From positions 404,282 to 468,281 of the forward strand of contig NZ_LT635839.1 in the NCBI RefSeq assembly GCF_900128475.1: a stretch of 64,000 bases of DNA, given 5' to 3'. The notes under the pieces are model-generated. The model did not search any database. It worked only from the letters and a program-made list of their open reading frames with translations, and had not been told where the DNA came from. Each line of letters begins with the position of its first letter. Position 1 is the first letter of the stretch. The translations under genes were made by a program, and so were the position numbers. Below are positions 35,616-43,439 of this stretch, one piece after another. Origin of the DNA: Mediterranea massiliensis. Lineage in GTDB: Bacteria > Bacteroidota > Bacteroidia > Bacteroidales > Bacteroidaceae.

Positions 35616-36845
35616 ATGGCAAGAAGCACATTCAAGGTGCTGTTCTACGTGAACGGCAGTAAGGAAAAGAACGGAATTGTCCCCATCATGGGACGAGTTA
35701 CAATCAACGGAACGGTAGCACAGTTCAGCTGCAAACGGACTATCCCGAAAGAGCTTTGGGATGCCAAAGGGAACAAGGCAAAGGGCAAGAGTATGGAAGC
35801 GAGGGAAACCAATCTTGTGCTTGACAACATCAAGGCTCAAATCATCAAGCATTACCAGCGTATATCCGACCGTGAAGCGTATGTAACGGCAGAAATGGTA
35901 CGCAATGCCTATCAGGGATTGGGCGGTGAGTATGAAACATTGCTCGGTGCTTTCGATAAGGAAAATGAAGTGTTCAAGAAGCGTGTCGGAAAAGACAGGG
36001 TCAGGGCTACCTATACGGCAAGGGTACGGGCAAGAAACCATGTGGCGGCATTCATCAGGTCACATTACAAGCGGAACGACATCTCCATGCCTGAACTTAC
36101 GCCCGACTTCATCAAGGAGTTCGCCGTGTTCCTTTCCAACGAAGCCGGACTGCACAACGGCTCGATATGGGAAAACTGCATGTGGCTGAAAGGTGTGGTG
36201 ATGCGGGCACACTTCAACGGACATATACCGAGGAATCCGTTTGCCCAGTTTCATATAAGCCCGAACACGAAAGAACGTGAATATCTAACGGAGAATGAGC
36301 TGAAAACATTGATGGAATTTCAGTTCAAAGACCCCAAGAACTCCTATCTCCGTGATATTTTTGTTTTTGCCAGTTTTACTGCCCTGTCATTCGTGGACAT
36401 AAAGGAATTAAGCAACGACCAGATTGTGGAAGTGAACGGTGAGAAATGGATTATTTCCAAACGACACAAGACGGGTGTACCGTTTCAGGTAAAGCTGCTG
36501 GATATTCCCTTGCAGATAATCGAGCGTTACAAGGCTTTTCAGGAAAACAATCTTGTATTTCCCAATCTCAACTATTGGTCAATATGCAAGCGTATGGGAA
36601 AGATGATAAAGGAATGCGGCATCACCAAGAAAATCAGCTTTCATTGCTCAAGGCACGGGTTTGCGACCCTGGCTCTCAGCAAAGGGATGCCAATCGAGAG
36701 CGTCAGCCGTATTTTGGGGCATACGAACATTGAGACCACGCAAATCTATGCGAAGATAACCGTGCAGAAATTGGATAATGACCTCACGATGCTGAGCGAC
36801 AAACTGAGCAAATCATTCGGAAACGTGAAAATGGCAGGGATATGA
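35616..36845 (+). CDS. Tyrosine recombinase (element integrase)
   Basis: 409 aa. An N-terminal Arm-DNA-binding domain (about 1-90) and a SAM-like core-binding domain (about 105-205) precede the catalytic domain. Catalytic residues seen: HCSRHGFATLAL (the H-x-x-R box), GHTNIETTQIYAKI with the nucleophilic Tyr. The usual first Arg position lies in FTALSFVDIKEL, where Ser replaces Arg; the CTnDOT integrase is known for a similar replacement. It integrates and excises the element. The stop overlaps the next start (ATGA), so the following protein is coupled. Confidence 0.93.
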   Translation: MARSTFKVLFYVNGSKEKNGIVPIMGRVTINGTVAQFSCKRTIPKELWDAKGNKAKGKSMEARETNLVLDNIKAQIIKHYQRISDREAYVTAEMVRNAYQGLGGEYETLLGAFDKENEVFKKRVGKDRVRATYTARVRARNHVAAFIRSHYKRNDISMPELTPDFIKEFAVFLSNEAGLHNGSIWENCMWLKGVVMRAHFNGHIPRNPFAQFHISPNTKEREYLTENELKTLMEFQFKDPKNSYLRDIFVFASFTALSFVDIKELSNDQIVEVNGEKWIISKRHKTGVPFQVKLLDIPLQIIERYKAFQENNLVFPNLNYWSICKRMGKMIKECGITKKISFHCSRHGFATLALSKGMPIESVSRILGHTNIETTQIYAKITVQKLDNDLTMLSDKLSKSFGNVKMAGI

Positions 36846-37213
36846 AACGGGAAATAATCACAACGGACAGCTATGGTAGAATTACCATACCATCCGATAC
36901 AGGTAATATATGGATGAATGAAATGGAGCTGGTGGAACTGTTCGGGGTAATCGCCCCGACGCTCCGTGCCGCCATCCGTGCCGTGTACAAGTGTGGAGTT
37001 TTGAATCCACTTGAAGCAGAAAAACGTATCAGGCTGCCCAACGGCTATTATGCGGACATGTATGCCCTGCCGATGGTGGTGGCACTCGCTTTCCGCATTG
37101 ACACGTCAGGTGCCGCAATGATTCGCAATGTCCTGCTGGAAAGATTGTGCCGGCGAAAAAAGGAACAAGTCCTGCTGGTGTCAGTGAATAACAGGATGCC
37201 GTATGAATGTTAG
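36842..37213 (+). CDS. Small protein coupled to the integrase, possibly RhuM-like
   Basis: 123 aa, starting within the integrase stop codon (ATGA overlap). The middle part YADMYALPMVVALAFRIDTS resembles the RhuM/KilA-type pattern in which a DVYxLDVVIALGYRV-like strand is conserved, and MNEMELVELFGV resembles the start of such domains. This suggests DNA binding. Because of the coupling it may serve as a recombination accessory factor. The assignment is tentative; no strong motif is present. A strong terminator follows at 37338-37375. Confidence 0.6.
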   Translation: MKREIITTDSYGRITIPSDTGNIWMNEMELVELFGVIAPTLRAAIRAVYKCGVLNPLEAEKRIRLPNGYYADMYALPMVVALAFRIDTSGAAMIRNVLLERLCRRKKEQVLLVSVNNRMPYEC

Positions 37214-37337
37214 CATGAACTTTTAATGTCCAGCCATTTGATGATTAACGGTTTAATCTGACGTAGTGACGACATGAAGTCATTAAATCCGTAAATCAGT
37301 GCGTCAGTCAATCTGTAATTATCTGCAACAACCAATC

Positions 37338-37375
37338 CCCGAAGACGTGCATATTCCACGACTTCGGGCTTTTTT
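37338..37375 (+). terminator. Intrinsic terminator of the integrase operon
   Basis: CCCGAAG-A-CGTG pairs with CACG-A-CTTCGGG around a 7-nt loop, followed by CTTTTTT. Confidence 0.9.
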
Positions 37376-37438
37376 ATCTCCTTTTACCTGAAAGAGCAAC
37401 CCGTTTATACTGCATTTTCTTTTGGCATGACCTATTTT

Positions 37439-37499
37439 GCGCCGTTCCGCATAGATTTGCGTATCAAGATTTTACCGACACTTCCGTAGCTTTGCAACC
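37439..37499 (+). promoter_or_regulatory. Promoter copy 2, paralogous to the integrase promoter
   Basis: GCGCCGTTCCGCATAGATTT through to CTTTGCAACC aligns without gaps over 61 nt with 35541-35601. Both copies have TTTG, a 27-nt spacer, TAGnTTTG and GCAACC. Immediately after it a 12-codon frame (37500-37538; MFNPLPTECRQH) begins, followed by the small frame at 37555. Confidence 0.55.
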
Positions 37500-37554
37500 A
37501 TGTTTAACCCGTTGCCGACAGAATGTAGGCAGCACTAAAACCTGTATCAAGAAC

Positions 37555-37683
37555 ATGAAGAAAAAAATCATTTGCGTAGGTACAACTCTCTACAGGATTG
37601 TAAATCGGGATTGTCATTATTCACCTATAAGGGGAATAGGACGTTACTACACGGTAAACAAAACACAGCTGGAAAAATTCTGA
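37555..37683 (+). CDS. Small hypothetical protein (42 aa)
   Basis: The sequence begins MKKKIICVGTTLYRIV and ends YTVNKTQLEKF. It lies 55 nt downstream of promoter copy 2 and directly upstream of the MobV region. A short leader-like frame precedes it. It is of a length and codon usage compatible with a real gene, but no family is recognised. Confidence 0.4.
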   Translation: MKKKIICVGTTLYRIVNRDCHYSPIRGIGRYYTVNKTQLEKF

Positions 37684-37961
37684 TATTTTGATGAGATGAT
37701 GAAAGTATATATAAACATAAAGAGAAACAGCAACTTACGTCTTCATCAACCTTTCAACAAGAGAATCGGGCTGATGAAAAGAGGAAGGACATATCGCACT
37801 CTACATCACTTTTCTTTTGGCGAGCGATTTGATGAAACGATGATGAATGCATATCATTTTGGTTATCAGTATATTATCCTATCACCTCATCAATTCATCG
37901 GATTTTCATCCGCCAACAAGTCTATCGAACAAACGGACGGAAGAAAATGCCACTATCCGCA

Positions 37962-38001
37962 GGCTGGTCGGACATCCGACCTGCTTGCTGTCCGACCAGC
38001 C
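37962..38001 (+). repeat. 13-bp hairpin upstream of the relaxase gene
   Basis: GGCTGGTCGGACA (37962-37974) and TGTCCGACCAGCC (37989-38001) are perfectly complementary with a 14-nt loop that itself repeats TCCGACC. It may belong to the transfer origin or act as a terminator lacking a T-run. Confidence 0.55.
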
Positions 38002-38092
38002 GACAAGGGAAGACGTATCATATCAATGAAAAGAAAAGGTCTGCCTATACCGCTGGTACTCTCACAGGCTTTTGGAAACAAAAAAGCCATAG

Positions 38093-38151
38093 CTCATTAG
38101 GGCGTTTTCTTCACGCAACGCTGACGCTAATGCTAAAAACGCCCCAATGAG
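38093..38151 (+). other. Candidate oriT inverted repeat
   Basis: CTCATTAGGGCGTTTT (38093-38108) pairs with AAAACGCCCCAATGAG (38136-38151) with a single mismatch. It lies about 110 nt before the MobV start, the place where MobV relaxases usually nick. The 574-nt stretch 37684-38257 otherwise shows no convincing gene; a 134-codon frame (37696-38100) there lacks family features. Confidence 0.45.
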
Positions 38152-38257
38152 CCAGCGGGGTTGCACCCCTCTGGACACCCCCGTTTGCCATGCGGCATGA
38201 CCGCAGCAGACGGAAACCAACAAACCAAATTGTCAAACCTGAAAACGAAAAATAAGC

Positions 38258-39628
38258 ATGGGATATATAAGCATTCAAATCAACAAAGCGAAAGGCTCGG
38301 CTGACACGGGCGCATCCGACCACATAGAACGTAAGACCACACCCAAGAACGCAGACCCTACACGTACACATCTCAACCGTGAACTGGTGGAGTTCCCTGA
38401 TGGAGTGTCCGACCGTACCGAAGCGATAAGCCACCGCATCCGCACAGCTGGCATCAAGCGGAAGATAACTCCAGACCAAGTGCGGGCAATCAGAATCGTG
38501 CTTTCGGGTACGCACGAGGATATGATGAAAATACAGGACGAGGGCAGACTTGACGAATGGTGTGATGACAACCTTCAATGGCTGCACCGTACCTTCGGCA
38601 AGGAAAATACCGTTTCGGCAGTCCTGCACATGGATGAGCACACACCGCACATTCATGCCACGGTCGTACCGATAGTAACAGGAGAGCGCAGGAAAGCCAA
38701 GAAAAAGCAGACGGAAGGTAAACGCTCCTACCGCAAGAAAGCCAATACCGTGCGCCTGTGTGCCGATGATGTGCTGACACGTGAGAAACTCGTTGCCTAT
38801 CACGACAGTTACGCAAGAGTAATGGAAAAATACGGTTTGCAACGTGGCGTACGTGGCTCGGAAGCACGGCATACGACAACAGCCCAATACTACCGTGATT
38901 TGGTACGACAGACGAGTGAACTCGAAGCCAATGTGCAACAGTTACAGACTGAGCAGCAACAGGCAGAGCAACAACTTGACGAGGTAAGGCAGGAGGTCAA
39001 GTCGGAGAAACTGGAAGCTGCCAAGACGGAAGCGAAAGCCGCATTCGTGGCAAAGGTCGGTTCTCTTTTGGGCGGTGGTAAATTGAAAGAGCTGGAAGCC
39101 AACAACCGCACCCTGCAAGGCGAGGTCGCCGCCCGTGATGAGAGCATCAAGTTGTTGCAACAGCAGATGCAGCGGCAGCAAGAGGAACATAACCGCCAAC
39201 TTATGGAATTGCAAGTCAAGCACCGCAGGGAGATGGCAGATAAAGAAACGGCACACCAAGAAGAAGTGTCATTCCTGAAATCAATCATCCAGAAAGCCAA
39301 GAAGTGGTTCCCGCTGTTCCAAGAGTTGGTGTACATGGAGAAGTTCTGCCTCAAAGTCGGTTTCAACGAAAGACAGACCGCCACGCTCATCAGCGGAAAG
39401 CCGCTGTTCTACGAAGGCGAACTCTATTCGGAGGAACATAACCGAAAGTTCAAGACAGAAAACGCAGGTTTCCAAGTTGTAAAAGCCCCGAAAGACAAGT
39501 CAAAACTTGTACTTTGTATCGAAGGAAAACCTATTGGAGAGTGGTTCAAAGAACAATTTAATAAATTGTTTTCTTCCGTACGCAGAACAGTTGCACCACT
39601 CAAAAAGGGTAAGGGTATGGAATTATAA
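38258..39628 (+). CDS. MobV-family relaxase
   Basis: 456 aa. The N-terminal relaxase domain carries the MobV motif HMDEHTPHIHA beginning at residue 124, and His22 (ASDHIERK) sits at the position of the catalytic His22 of MobM of plasmid pMV158. The region about 215-355 is a long Gln/Glu-rich coiled coil (ANVQQLQTEQQQAEQQ). It nicks oriT and pilots the strand for mobilization by a helper conjugative system. No separate MobB/MobC-type accessory gene is present. It converges with the specificity locus. Confidence 0.92.
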   Translation: MGYISIQINKAKGSADTGASDHIERKTTPKNADPTRTHLNRELVEFPDGVSDRTEAISHRIRTAGIKRKITPDQVRAIRIVLSGTHEDMMKIQDEGRLDEWCDDNLQWLHRTFGKENTVSAVLHMDEHTPHIHATVVPIVTGERRKAKKKQTEGKRSYRKKANTVRLCADDVLTREKLVAYHDSYARVMEKYGLQRGVRGSEARHTTTAQYYRDLVRQTSELEANVQQLQTEQQQAEQQLDEVRQEVKSEKLEAAKTEAKAAFVAKVGSLLGGGKLKELEANNRTLQGEVAARDESIKLLQQQMQRQQEEHNRQLMELQVKHRREMADKETAHQEEVSFLKSIIQKAKKWFPLFQELVYMEKFCLKVGFNERQTATLISGKPLFYEGELYSEEHNRKFKTENAGFQVVKAPKDKSKLVLCIEGKPIGEWFKEQFNKLFSSVRRTVAPLKKGKGMEL

Positions 39629-39645
39629 ACAATATCAATGGGAAA

Positions 39646-39689
39646 TAGTAGACGTTGAGGTATACTGCCTTTTTACTATTCTCCCATTG
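39646..39689. terminator. Inverted repeat between relaxase and specificity locus
   Basis: CAATGGGAAATAGTA (39646-39660) pairs imperfectly with TACTATTCTCCCATTG (39674-39689). It overlaps no gene except at most the last nucleotides before 39697 and fits a bidirectional terminator. Confidence 0.5.
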
Positions 39690-39696
39690 GTCTCGC

Positions 39697-40233
39697 TTAT
39701 AAAGTAAGTCCTAAAGTCTTGAAGTAGTTAAATATCTGTTCGTTTTCAATACGTCGCATATAATTCTCCATATATTCCCAATAAGGATTGCCGTTTTCAT
39801 CCACAGGAAGAGTAAGAACCTCTTTTGCTAAACGTGTAGCACTTCTTTTGTAACCAAAATTGTATTTTCCCCTTATGCGGTCTGCTACAGTAGTGATAAA
39901 CGTACCAATATATTTATTAAGATTCTCATTGTACCCCAATGTCATATCCGAAGTCGCTATAAAATCTTCTGCTTTATAAACTGAATATCCCATAGAACCT
40001 TCTCCGTTTCGGATAAAAGCTATACAATTTCCTTTTTGTACCAAATCTTTATTAGCTGTAACAAAGCAAAGCACTCCATTGTTCTGATTGGTTGCTCCAA
40101 GATAACTAATGCCGTTTTCAACTTTTTCGATATGATTAAGCCCTTTTGACTTGCCTGGTACAAGAATAGGGAATAAGTCACGAATGAGGAAGTGTTTCCA
40201 AATTACCCCCCCCCATTTTACATTTGTTAACAC
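39697..40233 (-). CDS. Third target-recognition domain unit of the specificity locus (unit C)
   Basis: About 169 aa after the poly-G tract (9 G, 40206-40214). The start WKHFLIRDLFPILVPGKSKG, middle FIRNGEGSMGYSVYKAEDF and end YMENYMRRIENEQIFNYF correspond to single TRDs of type I/IIB specificity subunits. It is in frame with an ATG at 40233 (MLTNVK) but shows no ribosome site of its own. In the present sequence it is out of frame with unit B; 8 rather than 9 G would fuse B to C. It is therefore probably silent at the moment. It ends the locus with KTLGLTL. Confidence 0.75.
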   Translation of the reverse strand: MLTNVKWGGVIWKHFLIRDLFPILVPGKSKGLNHIEKVENGISYLGATNQNNGVLCFVTANKDLVQKGNCIAFIRNGEGSMGYSVYKAEDFIATSDMTLGYNENLNKYIGTFITTVADRIRGKYNFGYKRSATRLAKEVLTLPVDENGNPYWEYMENYMRRIENEQIFNYFKTLGLTL

Positions 40234-40783
40234 TCATCCTATCCTTAAAGGTTTTCAACGTAGTTTTGAGGATGTCTTGTTCAATCTCCTTCATAAAGGA
40301 AGACATAAAGGCAAAGTCTATTTCTCCGGTTTGAGTTGCAGGAAGTATTAACTTTTCTCTTTTTATTCTGTTGTCATTTATTTCTCTGTTAAAACTATAT
40401 TTCTCCGATAAGCGATTTATAAGCGGTAACATAAAAAGATAGGCGTATTTATCTAATCCTTCTCTTTTCAATTGAGTAACATGGTCACTTGCTACAAATT
40501 CATATTGATGAAAGAATGCACTCCCTACGCTACCGCTATTAGCTACAGTCAAACAATTAGAAAATTTTCTTACGCCGCTTTCGTTTCCAACAAATCCATC
40601 CACACCATTGTTGAGAGCGGTTGCCGAGATGTATGGAGTTCTTCCCTCTGAGTGATCGGCTTTTTTAAGCCGTTTGCCTCGCTGTATTTCCGTGAATACT
40701 TCTGTGAAATAAAATGCTTTCCAATGGGCATGAGATAATTTACCCCCCCCGTTATTATTTCGTTGATTATCAAGTATTTGCAT
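40178..40783 (-). CDS. Second target-recognition domain unit (unit B), phase-variable
   Basis: About 188 aa after the first poly-G tract (8 G, 40743-40750). TRD-type sequence: HWKAFYFTEVFTEIQRGKRL, TPYISATALNNGVDGFV, VANSGSVGSAFFHQYEFVAS and DFAFMSSFMKEIEQDI. An in-frame ATG at 40783 (MQILDNQRNNN) precedes the tract. With 8 G the upstream unit A runs out of frame here; 9 G would join A to B into a normal two-domain specificity subunit of about 370 aa. The second tract near its end (ATGGGGGGGGGTAAT) leads to a stop 9 codons later in the current length. Confidence 0.75.
   Translation of the reverse strand: MQILDNQRNNNGGGKLSHAHWKAFYFTEVFTEIQRGKRLKKADHSEGRTPYISATALNNGVDGFVGNESGVRKFSNCLTVANSGSVGSAFFHQYEFVASDHVTQLKREGLDKYAYLFMLPLINRLSEKYSFNREINDNRIKREKLILPATQTGEIDFAFMSSFMKEIEQDILKTTLKTFKDRMSVNKCKMGGGNLETLPHS
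40206..40214 (-). repeat. Poly-G tract 2 (9 G on the coding strand)
   Basis: Nine consecutive C on the plus strand at the B/C boundary. Coding-strand frame B reads M-G-G-G-N through it and stops soon after. Eight G would give K-W-G-G-V-I-W-K and continue into unit C. Homopolymers of this length are prone to slipped-strand mispairing. Confidence 0.85.
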
Positions 40784-41295
40784 AATTTCTCTATTGTTGG
40801 TTTTAAGATTTGTTGTTCTTTGGCTTTCATATAATCCTCCATGAATTGCCAATCGGGATTGTTATTTTCATCAATGGGAAGTAATATTCGTTGCCTTTTC
40901 AAACGTCCCGTTCCCATTTTATAACCATATCCATATTTTTCTCGTTGTTTTGTAATACACAAGGAGATAAATAAAGAAATGTATTTATTATTCTTTTTAG
41001 GGCGTAACTTCCGTGTATCATTCCCATATAAAGCCTTATATGGATGGTAAAAACAATAACCAACAGAACCATTTCTGTTTACCGAAAGACAATTACTTTC
41101 AAGCGTTTCATTACTATTTGCAACAAAGTATCCTATACCATTATTATTTGCAGTTGCTGTAATATATGGTATAAGTCCATCTAAACGTTCCCTTTCATAA
41201 ATATCTCGTCCTGAAAGTATTTCAGCGACATCCTCTATAAAGAATGCATCCCAATTCCGGGAATCTAAAGAAAGATTATTCATTATTTTCTCCAT
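40570..41295 (-). CDS. Specificity subunit, first target-recognition domain unit (unit A)
   Basis: 241 aa as it stands. Residues 1-182 form one TRD: NWDAFFIEDVAEILSGRD, IPYITATANNNGIGYFVA, SVNRNGSVGYCFYHPYKAL, and a helical end FMEDYMKAKEQQIL. The last about 57 residues are translated out of frame after the 8-G tract (40743-40750) and show no homology to a TRD. The gene overlaps the end of the RM subunit gene by 20 nt, so it is coupled to it. As read, the product is a half-size specificity subunit that could act as a dimer; with 9 G it becomes an A-B fusion. Confidence 0.82.
   Translation of the reverse strand: MEKIMNNLSLDSRNWDAFFIEDVAEILSGRDIYERERLDGLIPYITATANNNGIGYFVANSNETLESNCLSVNRNGSVGYCFYHPYKALYGNDTRKLRPKKNNKYISLFISLCITKQREKYGYGYKMGTGRLKRQRILLPIDENNNPDWQFMEDYMKAKEQQILKPTIEKLCKYLIINEIITGGVNYLMPIGKHFISQKYSRKYSEANGLKKPITQREELHTSRQPLSTMVWMDLLETKAA
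40743..40750 (-). repeat. Poly-G tract 1 (8 G on the coding strand)
   Basis: Eight consecutive C on the plus strand at the A/B boundary. Frame A reads I-T-G-G-V-N through it. Adding one G gives I-T-G-G-G-K-L-S-H and continues as unit B. It is the main switch for a full-length specificity protein. Confidence 0.88.
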
Positions 41296-43198
41296 CTTTT
41301 ATATCTTCAAACAAATATCCTCTACCATGAGTAATCATATTAAATTCAAAGGTCAAATAATCAGCCATTGTATTCTCAAAGTCTTTCTCCGTAGGGATTT
41401 CATCATTGAAATAGTAGAACGCATGCAACCATTCATCCTCTGCCTCTATAGTGGTTTCCACACAGAATTTTGTTTCAGCCTCTATGCGTCCGAACCACAC
41501 GTCAAGCAAATGTTGACGCTTATCTTTAGCACAGGCAGTTTCTTCCAGTCCGATATGCTTGCTTACAACAAACCCGTCATCCTCGAAATTGATGAATTTA
41601 CATTTATGGTTTTTGTCATGAGGTATGCCAGCAGTAAATACAGCAATACATGGATTTGTTCCTACGCCGTAGAACGTATTTTTGTTGAGTGTGATAACAC
41701 CTTCCAACGTATGATGTTTGAGTATGTTGTTTTTGATATTCTGTTCCTCTTTACTCTTTCCCGTTACTGAAGATTGGGGAACTATTACAATAGCCCTTGC
41801 CCCCTCAACTAATGATTCAAGCAAATGTTCCGTAAAACTGATTTCATATAAATCTGGATTACTCTTTGAACCTTGTGAATAAGGTGGGTTCATCATACCC
41901 ACAGTACATCCTTTCAATTGTAATTGGCTTGGATTATGCTTTAAAAAGTCCCAATTATGCAAATTACTTTTACCATCTCCTCGAAGTATCATATTGGTTG
42001 TGGCTATAGTGAACATATAAGGTTGTAATTCAATACCAAATAACTGGTCACGTTTTATATGTCTTCTCTGAGTTTCATCTTCTGCTTGCTTAACCATCTT
42101 GTGCATGGCAGCAATAAGGAAACCTGCAGTACCGCAACAAGGATCAAGGACTTTGTCATCAACTTTCAAATCTATCAATTCGCAAAACAATTCTGTAATA
42201 TGTTTTGGAGTAAGAACAATACCTAATGTCTGCCCATCCCCACCTGAATATGACATAAATTCTCCATAGAAACGTCCTAAATAGTCTTCTGCTGAGTTTT
42301 GGTAACGTATATTCTTATAGATACTATTGTAAAGAAACTCTGTGTAATGTCTTAATGGTGTCTTACCTAAAGTATCATTTTTTTCATTGATTTTCGGCGT
42401 ATCTTTTATAACAGCAAATTGACTCAATAGCTTATCTCGTTTTGTATCAGGTGTTACATTAGCCCGCTGCAAGTTACTTCTTATCGCTTCGTAAATCTTT
42501 TGTCCATCAGTTTTTACATTATCTCCAATAAGAGAATCAATAGAAAATGTTTTGTATTCTATTTCTCTTAATGCCAACATAATCCCAGAAACAATCAACG
42601 GTTTTTGTTCTGTTGTCAGATTTCCGTAATTCCGCAAATCATTATGTAGTTTCTCTGCATCTTTGAGTATTTCAGCCGTTGTCTTTTCTACATCTGTTTC
42701 TTCTTTCAGGATTTCTTTCAAATAAAACTCGTCTATATTGTTTTCATTGAACGAAATAAAGGTTTCCACATCAGAAAGTTCCTGATAATCTCCACGTTCA
42801 TTTATAAAAATAGGAGTTATCCGATGTCGTTTCTCATTACCTGATACACCAAATGCAAGTACCTTATGAAAAGAAGTGTGTGCAGCTAAATGAAGTCCAT
42901 AGAACAAAGCGCCATTGACTGCATAGTCTTTTACACTTTTAACATCTTGTGATATTAATTTTTTGTCATTTCTGACAATATGCTTTTCAAGTGTTGCTTT
43001 ATCTTCTATTACAAGCAAAAAATCTTTTACTATTCCACAATATTCAGGATAACCAACGTTTCCTGTTTGCGCTTTTGAAGCAGTTTTCAACGCTTCGTCA
43101 ACTTCTTTTATATCACAACCTTGCGGTGTCAAATTTAAACCTGCTTCTTGCAATAGCCCATACACCCAAAAGTCTGTTTTAATCTCTTTTTTCGCCAT
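41276..43198 (-). CDS. BcgI-like fused restriction endonuclease / N6-adenine methyltransferase subunit
   Basis: 640 aa. The N-terminal about 200 residues have a nuclease-like signature, PE at 51-52 and EDK at 65-67 (VIEDKATLEKH), as in PD-(D/E)xK enzymes. A helical linker follows. The N6-MTase domain has the SAM motif DPCCGTAGFLIAAMHKM (about 351) and catalytic NPPYSQG (about 436). The size matches the A subunit of type IIB BcgI (about 637 aa), which cuts on both sides of its site and needs a separate specificity subunit. This explains why no hsdR is present. It overlaps the controller gene upstream and the specificity gene downstream. Confidence 0.85.
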   Translation of the reverse strand: MAKKEIKTDFWVYGLLQEAGLNLTPQGCDIKEVDEALKTASKAQTGNVGYPEYCGIVKDFLLVIEDKATLEKHIVRNDKKLISQDVKSVKDYAVNGALFYGLHLAAHTSFHKVLAFGVSGNEKRHRITPIFINERGDYQELSDVETFISFNENNIDEFYLKEILKEETDVEKTTAEILKDAEKLHNDLRNYGNLTTEQKPLIVSGIMLALREIEYKTFSIDSLIGDNVKTDGQKIYEAIRSNLQRANVTPDTKRDKLLSQFAVIKDTPKINEKNDTLGKTPLRHYTEFLYNSIYKNIRYQNSAEDYLGRFYGEFMSYSGGDGQTLGIVLTPKHITELFCELIDLKVDDKVLDPCCGTAGFLIAAMHKMVKQAEDETQRRHIKRDQLFGIELQPYMFTIATTNMILRGDGKSNLHNWDFLKHNPSQLQLKGCTVGMMNPPYSQGSKSNPDLYEISFTEHLLESLVEGARAIVIVPQSSVTGKSKEEQNIKNNILKHHTLEGVITLNKNTFYGVGTNPCIAVFTAGIPHDKNHKCKFINFEDDGFVVSKHIGLEETACAKDKRQHLLDVWFGRIEAETKFCVETTIEAEDEWLHAFYYFNDEIPTEKDFENTMADYLTFEFNMITHGRGYLFEDIKDGENNE

Positions 43199-43406
43199 TT
43201 ATATAGTCTTCTTTAATTTGGTTAGGCACAAGTAAATCCCTTACATCAATATTCAGAATGTTTGCTATCTGATATAAAACAGGAATGGGAGGTTGCACCT
43301 TGTTCGTAGCATATAGATTGACCATATTGAAAGTCTTTCCAAGCCTGTTTGCCAATTCCGTTTGACTAATGCCCTTAGCATCTAATACCTCTTTTATTCG
43401 GTTCAT
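43179..43406 (-). CDS. XRE-family controller-like HTH protein
   Basis: 75 aa from the ATG at 43406 (MNRIKEVLDAKG); a longer frame from 43442 starts upstream of the promoter element at 43432-43439 and is rejected. The HTH reads SQTELANRLGKTFNMVNLYAT, and the C-terminus ends NGEKRD. It resembles controller (C) proteins of RM operons, which delay nuclease expression after entry into a new host. It overlaps the RM subunit start by 20 nt. Confidence 0.8.
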   Translation of the reverse strand: MNRIKEVLDAKGISQTELANRLGKTFNMVNLYATNKVQPPIPVLYQIANILNIDVRDLLVPNQIKEDYINGEKRD

Positions 43407-43431
43407 ATATGCCGTTTTTGTCTGAATTTGA

Positions 43432-43439
43432 CAAAGGTA
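43432..43439 (-). promoter_or_regulatory. -7 promoter element of the RM operon
   Basis: The minus strand reads TACCTTTG, matching TAnnTTTG, 26 nt upstream of the controller ATG. A second element TATTTTTG (43484-43491, plus strand) faces outward to the truncated transposase. Confidence 0.5.

Noticed and set aside
37696..38100. A 134-codon frame between the integrase and relaxase genes
   Set aside because: No family, no convincing ribosome site, and it contains the 13-bp hairpin 37962-38001; the region is more likely oriT and regulatory DNA.
39697..43198. Classical type I restriction-modification operon (hsdM/hsdS without hsdR)
   Set aside because: The methyltransferase carries its own N-terminal PE...EDK nuclease region and has the size of BcgI A, so a missing HsdR need not be assumed.
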